From Actinoalloteichus hoggarensis (GTDB lineage: Bacteria > Actinomycetota > Actinomycetes > Mycobacteriales > Pseudonocardiaceae), in assembly GCF_002234535.1 (NCBI RefSeq), contig NZ_CP022521.1:2542001-2606000 (forward strand): a DNA stretch of 64,000 bases, written 5' to 3'. The translations under genes were made by a program, and so were the position numbers. The notes under the pieces are model-generated. The model was not told the origin of the DNA, did no database searches, and saw only the letters and a list, made by a program, of their open reading frames with translations. Every line of letters begins with the position of its first letter. The stretch's first letter is position 1. Shown piece by piece: positions 22,688 through 32,042 of the stretch.

Positions 22688-25600
22688 TCAGACGTCCAGC
22701 TGCTCCAACGCCTTCATGATCCGCTTGTCCGACACCGGGTACGCGGTCTTGATCGTCTGCGCGAAGTAGCTGAGTCGCAGCTCCTCGATGGCCCAGCGCA
22801 CCTGGCGCAGCCCCTTGCTCGGCGGCGCCGTCGCGGGCACCCGTGCCGCCCGCCGCTCGTAGGCCTCGGTGACGGCGGCGACCTTGGCGGTCCAGTCGGC
22901 GTCGCGGGCCGGGTTCTCCGGCAGCTTCTCCAGACGCCGCGCGACTCCGCGCAGGTAACGCACCAGGTGAGGCAGCCGTTGCGCGCCGACGGCGGTGACG
23001 AACCCGGGGAACACCAGCCCGCCCAGCTGCGTGCGGATGTCGGCGATCGAGTCCTTCGGCGCATGCCGGGCGACGTCCTTGAGCCGCAGTTCCACCGAGC
23101 GCCACTCGGTGAGGACCTGCTCCACCGTTCCCACGATCTCCGTCATGAGCGGCGGAAGCTCCGCCCGCACCCGGCCGCGCAGCGTCGCGAAGTCCTCCTG
23201 CGACCACGCGGGGCCGCCGTGTCGGGCGATCAGCCGGTCGGCGGCACCCGAGGCGCAGTCGTCGAGCAGGGCGCCCACCCCGCCGTGCGGATTGTGGGTG
23301 AGCGCGAGCTTCGTCTGATTGCTCAGCCTGCCCTGGATCAGCTTGATCGGCGTCGGAGCGTTGAGCAGGACCAGTCGTCGGGTGCCCGCCCACATCGCCT
23401 GTCGCTGCTCTGCCTCGGTGTCGAAGAGCCGGACCGCCACCTCGTCGCCCTCGTCGACCAGCGCCGGGTACGAGGTGACCTGGTAGCCCCCCTGCGGCGC
23501 GCGATGGGTCCTGTCCAGATCGCCGATGGTCCAGTCGCGCAGTCCGGACTTCTCCACGCCCCGCGCCGAGGCCGACAGGGTCTCGCGCAGCCTGGGACGC
23601 AGCCGCTCACGCAGCTCGGCCAGGTCACGTCCCTCGGCGAGGGCCTGCTGTCTCTCGTCCACGACGCGGTAGGTGATCTTCAGATGGTCGGGCACCCGGT
23701 CCAGCTGCCAGGCGTCCCGGGGCACCACGACGCCCACCTGCCTGCGCAGCGCGTCCTCCAGGGCGTCCAACAGCGGTGCCGTACCGGGCCGCATGCGCCG
23801 CAGCACCGCCGCCGCGCAGTCCGGAACCGGGACGACGTGCCTGCGCAGCGGCTTGGGCAGCGACCGCAGCAGCGACTCCACCAGCTCGGCGCGCAGCCCC
23901 GGGATCTGCCAGTCGAAGCCCGCCTCGGTCACCTGGTTCAACACGGCGAGCGGGATGTGCACGGTCACGCCGTCCGCGTCGGTGCCCGGCTCGAACTGAT
24001 AGGTGAGTCTCAGCCGCAGGTCCCCCTGCTGCCAGCTGTCCGGGTAGTCCGCCTCGCCGATCCCCGCCGCCTGTTCGTTGACCAGCATCGACCGGTCGAA
24101 GGTCAGCAGATCCGGGCTGTCGTGCCTGGTCTTCTTCCACCAGGAGTCGAAGTGCCTGCCGGAGACCACGTCGGCCGGGATGCGCTGGTCGTAGAACTCG
24201 AACAGCGTCTCGTCGTCGACGAGGATGTCGCGGCGGCGGGCTCGATGCTCGAGGTCCTCGACCTCGGCGAGCAGTTCCCGGTTCTCCTGGAAGAAGCGGT
24301 GCCGCGTGTCCCAGTCGCCCTCCACGAGCGCGTGCCGGATGAAGAGATCTCGTGAGGTCTCCGGATCGATCCGGCCGAAGTTCACCTTGCGGCCCGCCAC
24401 CAGCGGGATGCCGTACAGCGTCACGCGCTCGAGCGCCATCACCGCGGCCTGCTTCTTCTCCCAGTGCGGCTCGCTGTAGCTACGCCGGACCAGGTGCCCC
24501 GCGGCCTTCTCGATCCAGTCCGGCTCGACGCGGCCCGCGATCCGGCCCCACAGCCGTGACGTCTCGACCAGCTCGGCCGCCATCACCCAGCGCGGCGGCT
24601 TCTTGAACAACGCCGAGCCCGGGAAGATCGCGAACTTGGCATTGCGGGCGCCCAGGTACTCGTTCTTGTCGGTGTCCTTGAGCCCGACCTGGGAGAGCAG
24701 CCCCGCCAACAGCGCCTGATGGATTCGATCATGATCGGCGGGCACGTCGTTGAGCGTGGCGCCGAGGGTCCTGGCCACCTGTCGAAGCTGGCCGTAGACG
24801 TCCTGCCACTCGCGGACCCGCAGGTAGTTCAAGAACTCGGTGCGACACATCCGGCGGAACCGGCTGGACGACGACTCCTTCTGCTGTTCCTGGAGGTACT
24901 CCCACAGGTTCAGCAGCGACACGAAGTCGGAGTTCTTGTCGACGAACCGGGCATGCTGCTCGGCCGCCGCCTGCTGTCTGTCCTCCGGTCTCTCCCGGGG
25001 GTCCTGGATGGACAGGGCGGCGGCGATCACCATCACCTCGCGCAGACAGCCGTTGCGCTCACCCTCCAACACCATCCGACCCAGCCGGGGGTCCACCGGA
25101 AGCTGCGCGAGCCTGCGGCCGAGCGGGGTCAGCCGCTTGCGCAGGTCGGTCTCGGCGGGATCGAGCGCGCCGAGCTCCTGGAGGAGCTGCACGCCGTCGG
25201 AGATGTTGCGCCGGTCCGGCGGTTCGACGAACGGGAACGCCGCCACATCGCCGAGGCCCAGGGCGCTCATCTGGAGGATCACCGAGGCCAGATGGGTACG
25301 CAGGATCTCCGGATCGGTGAACTCCGGACGGGAGAGGTAGTCCTCCTCCGAGTACAGCCGGATGCAGACCCCCGCCGAGAGTCTGCCGCAACGACCGGAC
25401 CGTTGATTCGCCGACGCCTGCGAGATCGCCTCGATGGGGAGCCGCTGCACCTTCGTCCGCTGGCTGTATCGAGAGATGCGGGCGGTCCCGGGGTCGACGA
25501 CGTACTTGATGCCCGGCACGGTCAGGGACGTCTCGGCGACGTTGGTGGCCAGCACGATGCGCCGACCGGTGTGCGGCTGGAACACTCGATGCTGCTCGCG

Positions 25601-26590
25601 CGCGGACAGCCGGGCGTAGAGCGGCACCACCTCGGTGTTGCGCAGCTCCTGCTTCACCAGGGCGTCCGCGGTGTCGCGGATCTCCCGTTCGCCGCTGAGG
25701 AACACCAGGACGTCGCCGGGCCCCTCGGCCGCCAGCTCGTCCACCGCGTCGCAGATCGCCTGAACCTGGTCGCGTTCGACCTCGTCGGTGACCACCGGCC
25801 GGTACCGGACCTCCACCGGGTAGGTCCGCCCGGACACCTCGATCATCGGCGCGCCGCCGAAGTGTCGGGAGAACCGCTCCGGGTCGATCGTCGCGGAGGT
25901 GATGATCACCTTCAGGTCGGGCCTGCGGGGTAGCAGATCCTTGAGATAGCCGAGCAGGAAGTCGATGTTCAGGCTGCGTTCGTGCGCCTCGTCGATGATG
26001 ATCGTGTCGTACTGCCGCAGCATCCGGTCTCGCTGGATCTCGGCGAGCAGGATGCCGTCGGTCATCAGCTTCACCAGCGTGTCCTCGCCGACCCGATCGG
26101 TGAAGCGCACCGCGTAGCCGACGGCGTCGCCCAGCTCGGTGTGCAGCTCCTCGGCGACACGCTCGGCCACGGTGCGGGCCGCCAGCCGTCTCGGCTGCGT
26201 GTGACCGATCAGCCCGTGCACACCGCGCCCGAGTTCGAGGCAGATCTTGGGCAGCTGGGTGGTCTTGCCCGACCCGGTCTCGCCGGCGAGGATCACCACC
26301 TGGTGATCGCGGACGGCCGCGAGGATCTCGTCCTTGCGTTGCCCTACGGGCAACTCGGCGGGATAGTCGATCTTCGGCACGGCCGCGCGGCGGCGTGCCA
26401 CCCGCAGCTCGGCCGAGTCGATCTCGGCGGCGACCGCGGCCAACGCCGTGTCGCGAGCGGCGCCTCGGGAGTCGCGTCCACGCCGCAGACCTTCCAGGCG
26501 GCGGCCGAGGCGATGTCGATCCCGCAGCATCAGGTCGGGCAGGCGTGCCGACAGATCGGCGAGGGGAGAGGTGGCAGGCGGCGTTCTCAT
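22688..26590 (-). CDS. hrpA: ATP-dependent RNA helicase HrpA
   Basis: A full-length, 1300-residue DEAH-box helicase. Walker A is GETGSGKT (103-110), motif II is DEAH (IIIDEAHERS), motif III is SAT (TSATIDPERF), and motif VI is QRSGRCGR. The helicase-associated and OB-fold regions follow, then the long C-terminal DUF3418 region characteristic of HrpA and not of HrpB. HrpA resolves stalled ribosomes and processes some mRNAs in Escherichia coli. A TATCCT hexamer lies 9 nt before the ATG, and no ribosome site is clear. It is probably monocistronic. Confidence 0.96.
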   Translation of the reverse strand: MRTPPATSPLADLSARLPDLMLRDRHRLGRRLEGLRRGRDSRGAARDTALAAVAAEIDSAELRVARRRAAVPKIDYPAELPVGQRKDEILAAVRDHQVVILAGETGSGKTTQLPKICLELGRGVHGLIGHTQPRRLAARTVAERVAEELHTELGDAVGYAVRFTDRVGEDTLVKLMTDGILLAEIQRDRMLRQYDTIIIDEAHERSLNIDFLLGYLKDLLPRRPDLKVIITSATIDPERFSRHFGGAPMIEVSGRTYPVEVRYRPVVTDEVERDQVQAICDAVDELAAEGPGDVLVFLSGEREIRDTADALVKQELRNTEVVPLYARLSAREQHRVFQPHTGRRIVLATNVAETSLTVPGIKYVVDPGTARISRYSQRTKVQRLPIEAISQASANQRSGRCGRLSAGVCIRLYSEEDYLSRPEFTDPEILRTHLASVILQMSALGLGDVAAFPFVEPPDRRNISDGVQLLQELGALDPAETDLRKRLTPLGRRLAQLPVDPRLGRMVLEGERNGCLREVMVIAAALSIQDPRERPEDRQQAAAEQHARFVDKNSDFVSLLNLWEYLQEQQKESSSSRFRRMCRTEFLNYLRVREWQDVYGQLRQVARTLGATLNDVPADHDRIHQALLAGLLSQVGLKDTDKNEYLGARNAKFAIFPGSALFKKPPRWVMAAELVETSRLWGRIAGRVEPDWIEKAAGHLVRRSYSEPHWEKKQAAVMALERVTLYGIPLVAGRKVNFGRIDPETSRDLFIRHALVEGDWDTRHRFFQENRELLAEVEDLEHRARRRDILVDDETLFEFYDQRIPADVVSGRHFDSWWKKTRHDSPDLLTFDRSMLVNEQAAGIGEADYPDSWQQGDLRLRLTYQFEPGTDADGVTVHIPLAVLNQVTEAGFDWQIPGLRAELVESLLRSLPKPLRRHVVPVPDCAAAVLRRMRPGTAPLLDALEDALRRQVGVVVPRDAWQLDRVPDHLKITYRVVDERQQALAEGRDLAELRERLRPRLRETLSASARGVEKSGLRDWTIGDLDRTHRAPQGGYQVTSYPALVDEGDEVAVRLFDTEAEQRQAMWAGTRRLVLLNAPTPIKLIQGRLSNQTKLALTHNPHGGVGALLDDCASGAADRLIARHGGPAWSQEDFATLRGRVRAELPPLMTEIVGTVEQVLTEWRSVELRLKDVARHAPKDSIADIRTQLGGLVFPGFVTAVGAQRLPHLVRYLRGVARRLEKLPENPARDADWTAKVAAVTEAYERRAARVPATAPPSKGLRQVRWAIEELRLSYFAQTIKTAYPVSDKRIMKALEQLDV

Positions 26591-27094
26591 ACGGGGTCAA
26601 GGATAGGCATCCGGCGTCGACCGGTCTCGCGATTTACCTCTCGTCCCGTCCGCGTGCCGCCCGCGGGACGCGCCGCCAGGCGCCGCGGCCGCCCGCGCGT
26701 GGGCCGCGCCGCAGCCCGCTCCACGGCCCTCGTCGGCCCGGACCCGGACTCCGACCCGCGCCGCGCGCCGTCGTCGCGCCGCGGGCAGGCCGAGGCGGCG
26801 CGGGCACCGCCGGGACGATCGAGCCCGGTCAGCGCCGAGGCGGCGGCGCCGCCTCGGGCCGGGCGGCGGCAGACGACGCCGACCGGCGGGTTCGCCAGAC
26901 GACCCGCACCGCCGCCCGCGCGGAGCAGGGGCGGTCTCGCGCCGCCGGATCTCGCCGGCCGGAACGGCTTCCGCGGACCGGGCACATGCGGTAGAACGTC
27001 ACGGCTGCCCGAGGCCGTCTCGGGTCACGGCGTCTCGGGCCGAGCCTCGGCCCGAGAGCCATGGCGATCATCGGGCGACGGGTCGGGGGAGCAC
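26591..27094. other. Divergent gap between hrpA and the MFS gene
   Basis: This 504-bp gap is extremely GC- and CG-rich, and its apparent open frames are Arg/Ala/Pro runs. It must contain both divergent promoters. No gene or known operator was identified. Confidence 0.5.
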
Positions 27095-28306
27095 ATGCCG
27101 GAGATGACGGTCGCCGCGCTGCGGCGGTCGCGAGTGGCGGTGGCGGTGCTCTTCTTCGTCAACGCCTTCGGCTACGCCAACATCGTCCCGAGGCTGCCGC
27201 AGCTCAAGAGCACCCTGGAGCTGAGTAACAGCGCGCTCGGACTGGGCATCGCCGCGATGCCCGCGGGAGCGCTGGCCGCCGGGCTGCTGGCGGGTCCGCT
27301 GGCCGCCCGCCTCGGCAGCGGCAGACTCGCCGTGCTCAGCGGAGTCGCGCTCGGCGCCATCGTGCCGACGGCCTCCCTCGCGGGCGCCTGGTGGGGCTTC
27401 GCCCTCACGATGTTCTCGCTCGGCGCCGTCGACTCGGTGATGGACGCGGCGTCGAACGCGCACGGGCTGCGGGTGCAACGCCGCTATCGACGGTCGGTGC
27501 TCAACAGCTTCCACGGAGTGTGGAGTCTCGGTGCCGTCGCGGGCGGCGTGGTCGGCAGCGCGGCCGCCGGGTTCGACATCCCCCTCGGACCGCATCTGCT
27601 CGTCGTGGGCGCGGCCGTCGCCGTCCCGGCCCTGCTGTGCCTGCCGCACCTGCTGCCCGGCGCGGAGGACAGCGAGCGCGCCGCCGAGTCGGCCGACGGT
27701 CGGTCGACCACGGGAGACGCCGCGACGAGCCGAGGCCACATCGGGCGGGTGCTCGTGCTGCTCGGGCTGGTGATGATGGCCGCCTGCGCGGTGGAGGACA
27801 CGCCCGCGTCGTGGGGCGCGGTGCTGTTGCAGGACTCCTATCACGCTCCGGCGGCGCTGGCGGGCGGCGCCTATGTGGCCTTCCAGTCGGCGATGATGGC
27901 GGGCCGACTGCTCGGCGATCGGATGACCGATCGATTCGGGCATCTCCGGGTCGGCAGGGTCGGCGGACTGCTGATCGCCGTTCCGCTGGCGATCGCGCTG
28001 CCGCTGGGTTCCACGCCCCTGCTGATCGCGGCCTTCGCGCTGGCCGGGCTGGGCACCGCGACGCTGTTCCCGTCCGCGATCCACGCCGCGGGCAGCATTC
28101 CAGGACTTCGCAGCGCGCATGCCGTCGCGGTGGTGTCGTGGTTCGCCCGCGTGGGCTTCCTGATCATGCCTCCGGTGATCGGGATCATCGCCGATGCCGT
28201 GGACCTGCGCCAGGCGATGGGCGTGCTGCCCCTGCTCGGGCTGTTCCTCGTCTGGCAGTCCCGGATCTTCGATCCGGCGCGACTGCGTCGCTCGGCGCGG
28301 ACCTGA
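27095..28306 (+). CDS. Major facilitator superfamily transporter
   Basis: A 403-residue membrane protein with about twelve hydrophobic segments and a central hydrophilic loop (about 190-220). The MFS signature is visible after the second helix (GPLAARLGSGRLAVLSG) and repeated in the second half (DRMTDRFGHLRVGRVGG). It resembles the FucP/YbjJ-like group, but the substrate cannot be inferred. ATG 27095 has GGGGGA 4 nt upstream; an ATG nine bases later is an alternative. No regulator or enzyme is adjacent to suggest a role. Confidence 0.88.
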   Translation: MPEMTVAALRRSRVAVAVLFFVNAFGYANIVPRLPQLKSTLELSNSALGLGIAAMPAGALAAGLLAGPLAARLGSGRLAVLSGVALGAIVPTASLAGAWWGFALTMFSLGAVDSVMDAASNAHGLRVQRRYRRSVLNSFHGVWSLGAVAGGVVGSAAAGFDIPLGPHLLVVGAAVAVPALLCLPHLLPGAEDSERAAESADGRSTTGDAATSRGHIGRVLVLLGLVMMAACAVEDTPASWGAVLLQDSYHAPAALAGGAYVAFQSAMMAGRLLGDRMTDRFGHLRVGRVGGLLIAVPLAIALPLGSTPLLIAAFALAGLGTATLFPSAIHAAGSIPGLRSAHAVAVVSWFARVGFLIMPPVIGIIADAVDLRQAMGVLPLLGLFLVWQSRIFDPARLRRSART

Positions 28307-28638
28307 GCCGATCCTGTCGACAACCGGCCCGACCGGCAGGGCTTCCCAGTCGGTACACGGGCATCGTCGGTGGGTGGATCGGCGGGCGGAGAGTGCTCCT
28401 TTCGTGTTCGTCCGCTCAGCACTCGGGGCGGGTCGTTCGATCTCGATGGGAGGCGCGCCTCCGCACGCGCCGAGAGCGTCCCCGCGGGCATCGTGGGTTG
28501 ACGCTGGTGATCGTCACCGCATGCCGTCCAGGGCCGCCCGTCCGGAGGGACGGCGGGGTCGTCGCACGTCGGAGCCCGCGGCGGACCGGCGGCTTCGCTG
28601 CCGACGAGCGCGTACCCGCCCGCCGTGCGTGCTGATCT

Positions 28639-28652
28639 TGGGAGCGCTCCCG
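28639..28652. promoter_or_regulatory. CebR-like operator, distal copy
   Basis: TGGGAGCGCTCCCG matches the CebR cellulose-utilisation operator TGGGAGCGCTCCCA at 13 of 14 positions. It lies about 440 bp before the AA10 gene and 250 bp before the proximal copy. Confidence 0.7.
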
Positions 28653-28862
28653 ATCCGGCGTCCGTACGCCGGTGTCACCGAGGCGCCGACGGGATGAATC
28701 CGGAATCGGGCGGCGGAGGGAGTGAGCCTCGGCCGATTGTCGCCGCGTGGCCGCCGGATGCCATCGAGTCACGTCTGCGCTGGTGGCGGCGCCCGCCCCG
28801 ACACGTCATGGCCCGCCGCCCGACCGTGAGCACGCCGCAGGATCCTCCTAGCGCAACGAATA

Positions 28863-28891
28863 TTGACAGTGAGTGTGATCTCCGTCAATCT
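28863..28891 (+). promoter_or_regulatory. Candidate promoter of the AA10 gene
   Basis: TTGACA (28863-28868) is a perfect -35 hexamer. The -10 position 17 bp downstream reads CAATCT, a poor match. The proximal CebR-like operator begins exactly there, as expected for repression by steric blocking. Confidence 0.4.
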
Positions 28892-28915
28892 GGGAGCGCT
28901 CCCAGGTTGACGGAG
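28880..28915. promoter_or_regulatory. CebR-like operator inside a 36-bp palindrome
   Basis: The core TGGGAGCGCTCCCA (28891-28904) is identical to the CebR consensus. It is flanked by a second pair of arms, CTCCGTCAA (28880-28888) and TTGACGGAG (28907-28915), each two bases from the core, making a nested palindrome. CebR is a LacI-family repressor released by cello-oligosaccharides. Confidence 0.82.
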
Positions 28916-29093
28916 GGCGAGTGGTCGGGAACTCGTGGTCACCACGCACCGGCGCAGTCGAGGTCCTCGGCCCCGCCCACACCGACGACGCCTGTGCGCG
29001 GGCGTAGGACGACTCCTGCCGCCGCCCGTGGACGAGACGTGGAGCGCGGCCTGTCACCCGAGGTTGTCAGTACTGAAATCAAGGAGGATTGCA

Positions 29094-30134
29094 GTGAAGA
29101 CAAGACGCAAGGTGGGATTGTTGGGCGCGCTGGTCGCCCTGGCCGGTGCCATGGTGGTGGCCACTCCTCCTGAGACGGCGTTGGCACACGGGGGCATGAC
29201 CTACCCGGCCACCCGGACCTACGCCTGCTATGTCGACGGGCTGGAGGGCGGCCAGGGCGGCGACGTCAATCCGCAGAACCCGGCCTGCGCGGCGGCCGTG
29301 GCAGCGGGCGGCAAGAACGCGCTGTGGAACTGGTTCGGCAACCTGATCAGCGACGCGGGCGGCAGGCACCAGGAGATCATTCCCGACGGCAACCTCTGCG
29401 GCCCGGGCACGACCTTCGCGGGGTTCCGGCTCGGTCGCTCCGACTGGCCCACCACCCAGCTTCAGTCGGGCGCGAACATCACCTTCCGGTACAACGCCTG
29501 GGCGCCGCACCCGGGAACCTGGTCGCAGTACGTCACCAAGGACGGCTGGAACCCGAACCAGCCGCTGCGCTGGTCCGACCTCGAAGCGGTGCCCTTCGAC
29601 GAGGTCACGAACCCGCCGATCAACGGCAGCGGTCCGCACGGGGCCGAGTACACCTGGAACGGCAGGCTTCCCGCGAACAAGAGCGGTCGCCACATCATCT
29701 ACTCGATCTGGCAGCGGTCGGACAGCGCCGAGGCGTTCTACAACTGCTCGGACGTCCAGTTCGGCCCCGGCTCCGGCCAGCCGCCGGAGGAGCCGCAGCC
29801 GCCGGAGGAGCCGGTCGTCGTCGAGTGCTCGGTGCAGTACGCCAAGCAGAGCGAGTGGAACAACGGCTTCGTGGCCGAGGTGTCGCTGACCAACACCGGT
29901 GCACAGTCGGTGTCCGGCTGGAGCCTCGGCTGGACGTACGCCGCGGGCCAACAGGTGACCAACGCCTGGAACGCCTCGGTGACCCAGTCCGGGACACAGG
30001 TCACGGCGCGTTCCTCCCAGGGTGCCGGAAGCATACCGCCGGGCGGCTCGGTGACCTTCGGGTTCCAGGGCACGCACAACGGGAACAATCCCGTCCCGGC
30101 CGCCTTCACCGTGAACGACTCCGTCTGCACCTGA
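29094..30134 (+). CDS. Secreted AA10 lytic polysaccharide monooxygenase with CBM2
   Basis: A 346-residue secreted protein. A signal peptide ends in ALA before His32, which becomes the amino-terminal copper ligand; the second ligand is His139 (WAPHPGTW) and Phe223 (DVQF) fits the axial position. A Pro/Glu linker (about 224-242, repeated PPEEP) joins a C-terminal CBM2 (about 244-346). The enzyme uses copper with H2O2 or O2 to cleave crystalline polysaccharide; the CBM2 and the CebR-like operator both favour cellulose over chitin. GTG 29094 has AAGGAGG 6 nt upstream. A hairpin follows the stop. Confidence 0.94.
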   Translation: MKTRRKVGLLGALVALAGAMVVATPPETALAHGGMTYPATRTYACYVDGLEGGQGGDVNPQNPACAAAVAAGGKNALWNWFGNLISDAGGRHQEIIPDGNLCGPGTTFAGFRLGRSDWPTTQLQSGANITFRYNAWAPHPGTWSQYVTKDGWNPNQPLRWSDLEAVPFDEVTNPPINGSGPHGAEYTWNGRLPANKSGRHIIYSIWQRSDSAEAFYNCSDVQFGPGSGQPPEEPQPPEEPVVVECSVQYAKQSEWNNGFVAEVSLTNTGAQSVSGWSLGWTYAAGQQVTNAWNASVTQSGTQVTARSSQGAGSIPPGGSVTFGFQGTHNGNNPVPAAFTVNDSVCT

Positions 30135-30144
30135 GCGCCGGTCC

Positions 30145-30175
30145 GGCCTGACCGATCGCCTGCGGCGGTCGGGCC
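30145..30175. terminator. Hairpin between the AA10 and MarR genes
   Basis: GGCCTGACCG (30145-30154) pairs with CGGTCGGGCC (30166-30175), ten pairs including one G-U, around an 11-nt loop. It starts 10 nt after the AA10 stop and lies between convergent genes. Confidence 0.5.
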
Positions 30176-30275
30176 GACGGGCCGACGAGTCGGGTGAGCA
30201 CCGGGGGCGGGGGAGGGCAGCGTCGCCCTCCGTCGTCCCCGGGGCCGCACGGCCCGAAGGCGGGCAGCCGGCTCC

Positions 30276-30782
30276 TCAGCCTGCCTTCGGCGAGTTCCCT
30301 CGTCGCATCGGCATGGCGGTCTCGGCGTGGTATCCCATCTGGCGCAGCAGCGCGGCACAGATCTCGTCGAGTTGACGGACCTGGTCGTCGTCCAGTCCGT
30401 CGAAGAGCAGTTCGCGGACCGCGGCGACGTGGCCGGGTGCCGAGGCCGCCACCTTGGCCATTCCCGCCTCGGTCAGGACCGCGATGCTGCCCCGGCCGTC
30501 CTCGGGTGAGCGCTGTCGCCGGACCCAGCCGTTCTTCTCCAGCCTGTTGACCACGTGGGAGAGACGCGACGGTGAGGCGTTGGCCTTGGCGGCCAGATCG
30601 CTCATGCGTGCCGATCGGCCGGCGGACTCGGACAGCAGTGCCATCACCCAGTAGCCGAAGTGGGTGACCGAGGCGTCCCGTTGCAGCTGAGCGTCGAGCG
30701 CGGCGGGCAGCACCGTGATGACGCCTGCGAGCTTCCGCCACGCGCGCTGCTGCTCGTCGGTGAGCCACCGTGCCTCTGTCAC
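30276..30782 (-). CDS. MarR-family transcriptional regulator
   Basis: A 168-residue MarR protein. The winged helix spans about residues 55-110, with SDLAAKANASPSRLSHVVNRLEKNG in pieces and the wing RRQRSPEDGRGSIAVLT. MarR proteins are usually repressors relieved by phenols, oxidants or drugs. The start is GTG at 30782 with only a weak ribosome site. It is divergent from a DoxX gene, and two TTGAA-N2-TTCAA sites lie between them, pointing to autoregulation and control of DoxX. Confidence 0.88.
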   Translation of the reverse strand: MTEARWLTDEQQRAWRKLAGVITVLPAALDAQLQRDASVTHFGYWVMALLSESAGRSARMSDLAAKANASPSRLSHVVNRLEKNGWVRRQRSPEDGRGSIAVLTEAGMAKVAASAPGHVAAVRELLFDGLDDDQVRQLDEICAALLRQMGYHAETAMPMRRGNSPKAG

Positions 30783-30910
30783 CTGCGGGATGGTACCCAG
30801 GCGGCCGCCTGCGGGTGGCCGCTCGCAACCCGATCGTGAACACCTCGTCTCACCCGGACGGCTCAGTCATCCCCGTGGTCGGACTGCGCCGTCGAGCGGA
30901 ATGCGAATGC

Positions 30911-30922
30911 TTGAAAGTTCAT
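30911..30922. promoter_or_regulatory. MarR operator candidate 1
   Basis: TTGAAAGTTCAT fits TTGAA-N2-TTCAA at 9 of 10 arm positions. Its centre lies 28 bp from that of site 2. Confidence 0.55.
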
Positions 30923-30927
30923 GTAAC

Positions 30928-30956
30928 TTGGCCGCTGCTTGAACCTTCAACATATT
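30928..30956 (+). promoter_or_regulatory. Candidate doxX promoter containing MarR operator 2
   Basis: TTGGCC (30928-30933) and CATATT (30951-30956) are 17 bp apart. The perfect palindrome TTGAACCTTCAA (30939-30950) fills the spacer, so a bound MarR dimer would cover the promoter. Confidence 0.6.
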
Positions 30957-31046
30957 GGACGTGTTCGCGCGGTGCCGGCCGACCCACGCCGACGACGGCC
31001 GTCACGGCAGACGGACCTCCTCATGACACCGGGAGACCTGACGACC

Positions 31047-31496
31047 ATGAAATCCTTCGCACTGCTCCGAGACCTCGTGCTCCTCGCCGCCCGGCTGGGG
31101 CTCGGCATCGTGATGATCGCGCACGGCTGGCAGAAGTTCTCCGAATGGGGAATCGACGGCACCGCGGCGTCCTTCGAGGGGATGGGCATCCCGCTGCCGG
31201 GTCTCGCCGCCTGGTTCGCGGCCCTCGTCGAGTTCGGCGGCGGGATCGCCCTGGTGGTGGGCCTCGCCGTGCCGATCGTCGGGGTGCTGGTGGCCGCGAA
31301 CATGGCGGGCGCCTGGCTCTTCGTGCACACCGGCAACGGGATCTTCGTCTCCGAGGGCGGCTTCGAGCTGGTCCTCGTCATCATCGTGGGCGCCCTGCTG
31401 CTCGCGGTGCACGGCGCGGGGGCCTTCAGCATCGACCGCTTCCTGGCTCCGCTCGTCACGCGCGCCGGCCGGAACCGGGTGCCCGCCGACGCCTGA
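31047..31496 (+). CDS. DoxX-family membrane protein
   Basis: A 149-residue integral membrane protein with four hydrophobic segments (about 8-28, 52-75, 78-97, 104-125). The DoxX pattern is visible in LGIVMIAHGWQKFSEWG and EFGGGIALVVGL. DoxX proteins take part in redox or thiol stress responses in actinobacteria, but the reaction is uncertain. ATG 31047 is used, with GGGAGA 10 nt upstream; another in-frame ATG lies 24 bp earlier. The divergent MarR gene and twin operators suggest induction by an oxidant or electrophile. Confidence 0.88.
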   Translation: MKSFALLRDLVLLAARLGLGIVMIAHGWQKFSEWGIDGTAASFEGMGIPLPGLAAWFAALVEFGGGIALVVGLAVPIVGVLVAANMAGAWLFVHTGNGIFVSEGGFELVLVIIVGALLLAVHGAGAFSIDRFLAPLVTRAGRNRVPADA

Positions 31497-32042
31497 TCGC
31501 CGCACATGCCGACGCCGACACCCGGCGGCATCGGCTCGGTCGCGGGCCGACGGACCCCGAGTTCGGAGGCCGCCGGGTGAGTCCGGTCGGCGCGACCGAC
31601 GTCGCTCGCGCCGATGAACCGGTCTGGCGAATCGGCGTTCGATCAAGACGAGACGGGCAGGGCGGCGCGCCGAGCCCGTCGGGAACGGTCGCGTGCCGAC
31701 ACGATCGCTCGACACACGAGACGCGGCCCACACCCGACCAGGACGGCCGGACCCGATCGGACCGACTCGTCCAGGACGGCGGTCCGCGGCGACTCGTCGG
31801 GCCTGGGAACGCCTGCCCGGCCGCGCGGCCTGCTACCACCGGGCGAGTGAACCTCCGCCGGTGGATTCGATTCGGCGGACATCCGAAGACGGAACGGCCA
31901 TGCGGTCCGTGCGACGCGAATGAATCGTCGTATCGCCGTGGCGCGTTCGGCATGATGACTCTCGAGGAATGTGACCGAGAGTCGCGGTGGAGTATTTCCT
32001 CCGCGTTGCTAGGAATCGGAGTCCATGCCGCGCTAACGTGCG
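31497..32042. other. Gene-free gap after doxX
   Basis: No supported gene, operator or strong hairpin was recognised in these 546 bp. GC drops somewhat at 31910-32035, just before the next gene, where its promoter is likely. Confidence 0.5.

Larger units (their letters stand above)
28307..29093. other. Long regulatory gap before the AA10 monooxygenase
   Basis: This 787-bp gap contains two CebR-like palindromes and a candidate promoter, listed separately. No protein-coding frame is supported. GC falls in 28850-28890, next to the promoter-proximal operator. Confidence 0.6.
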
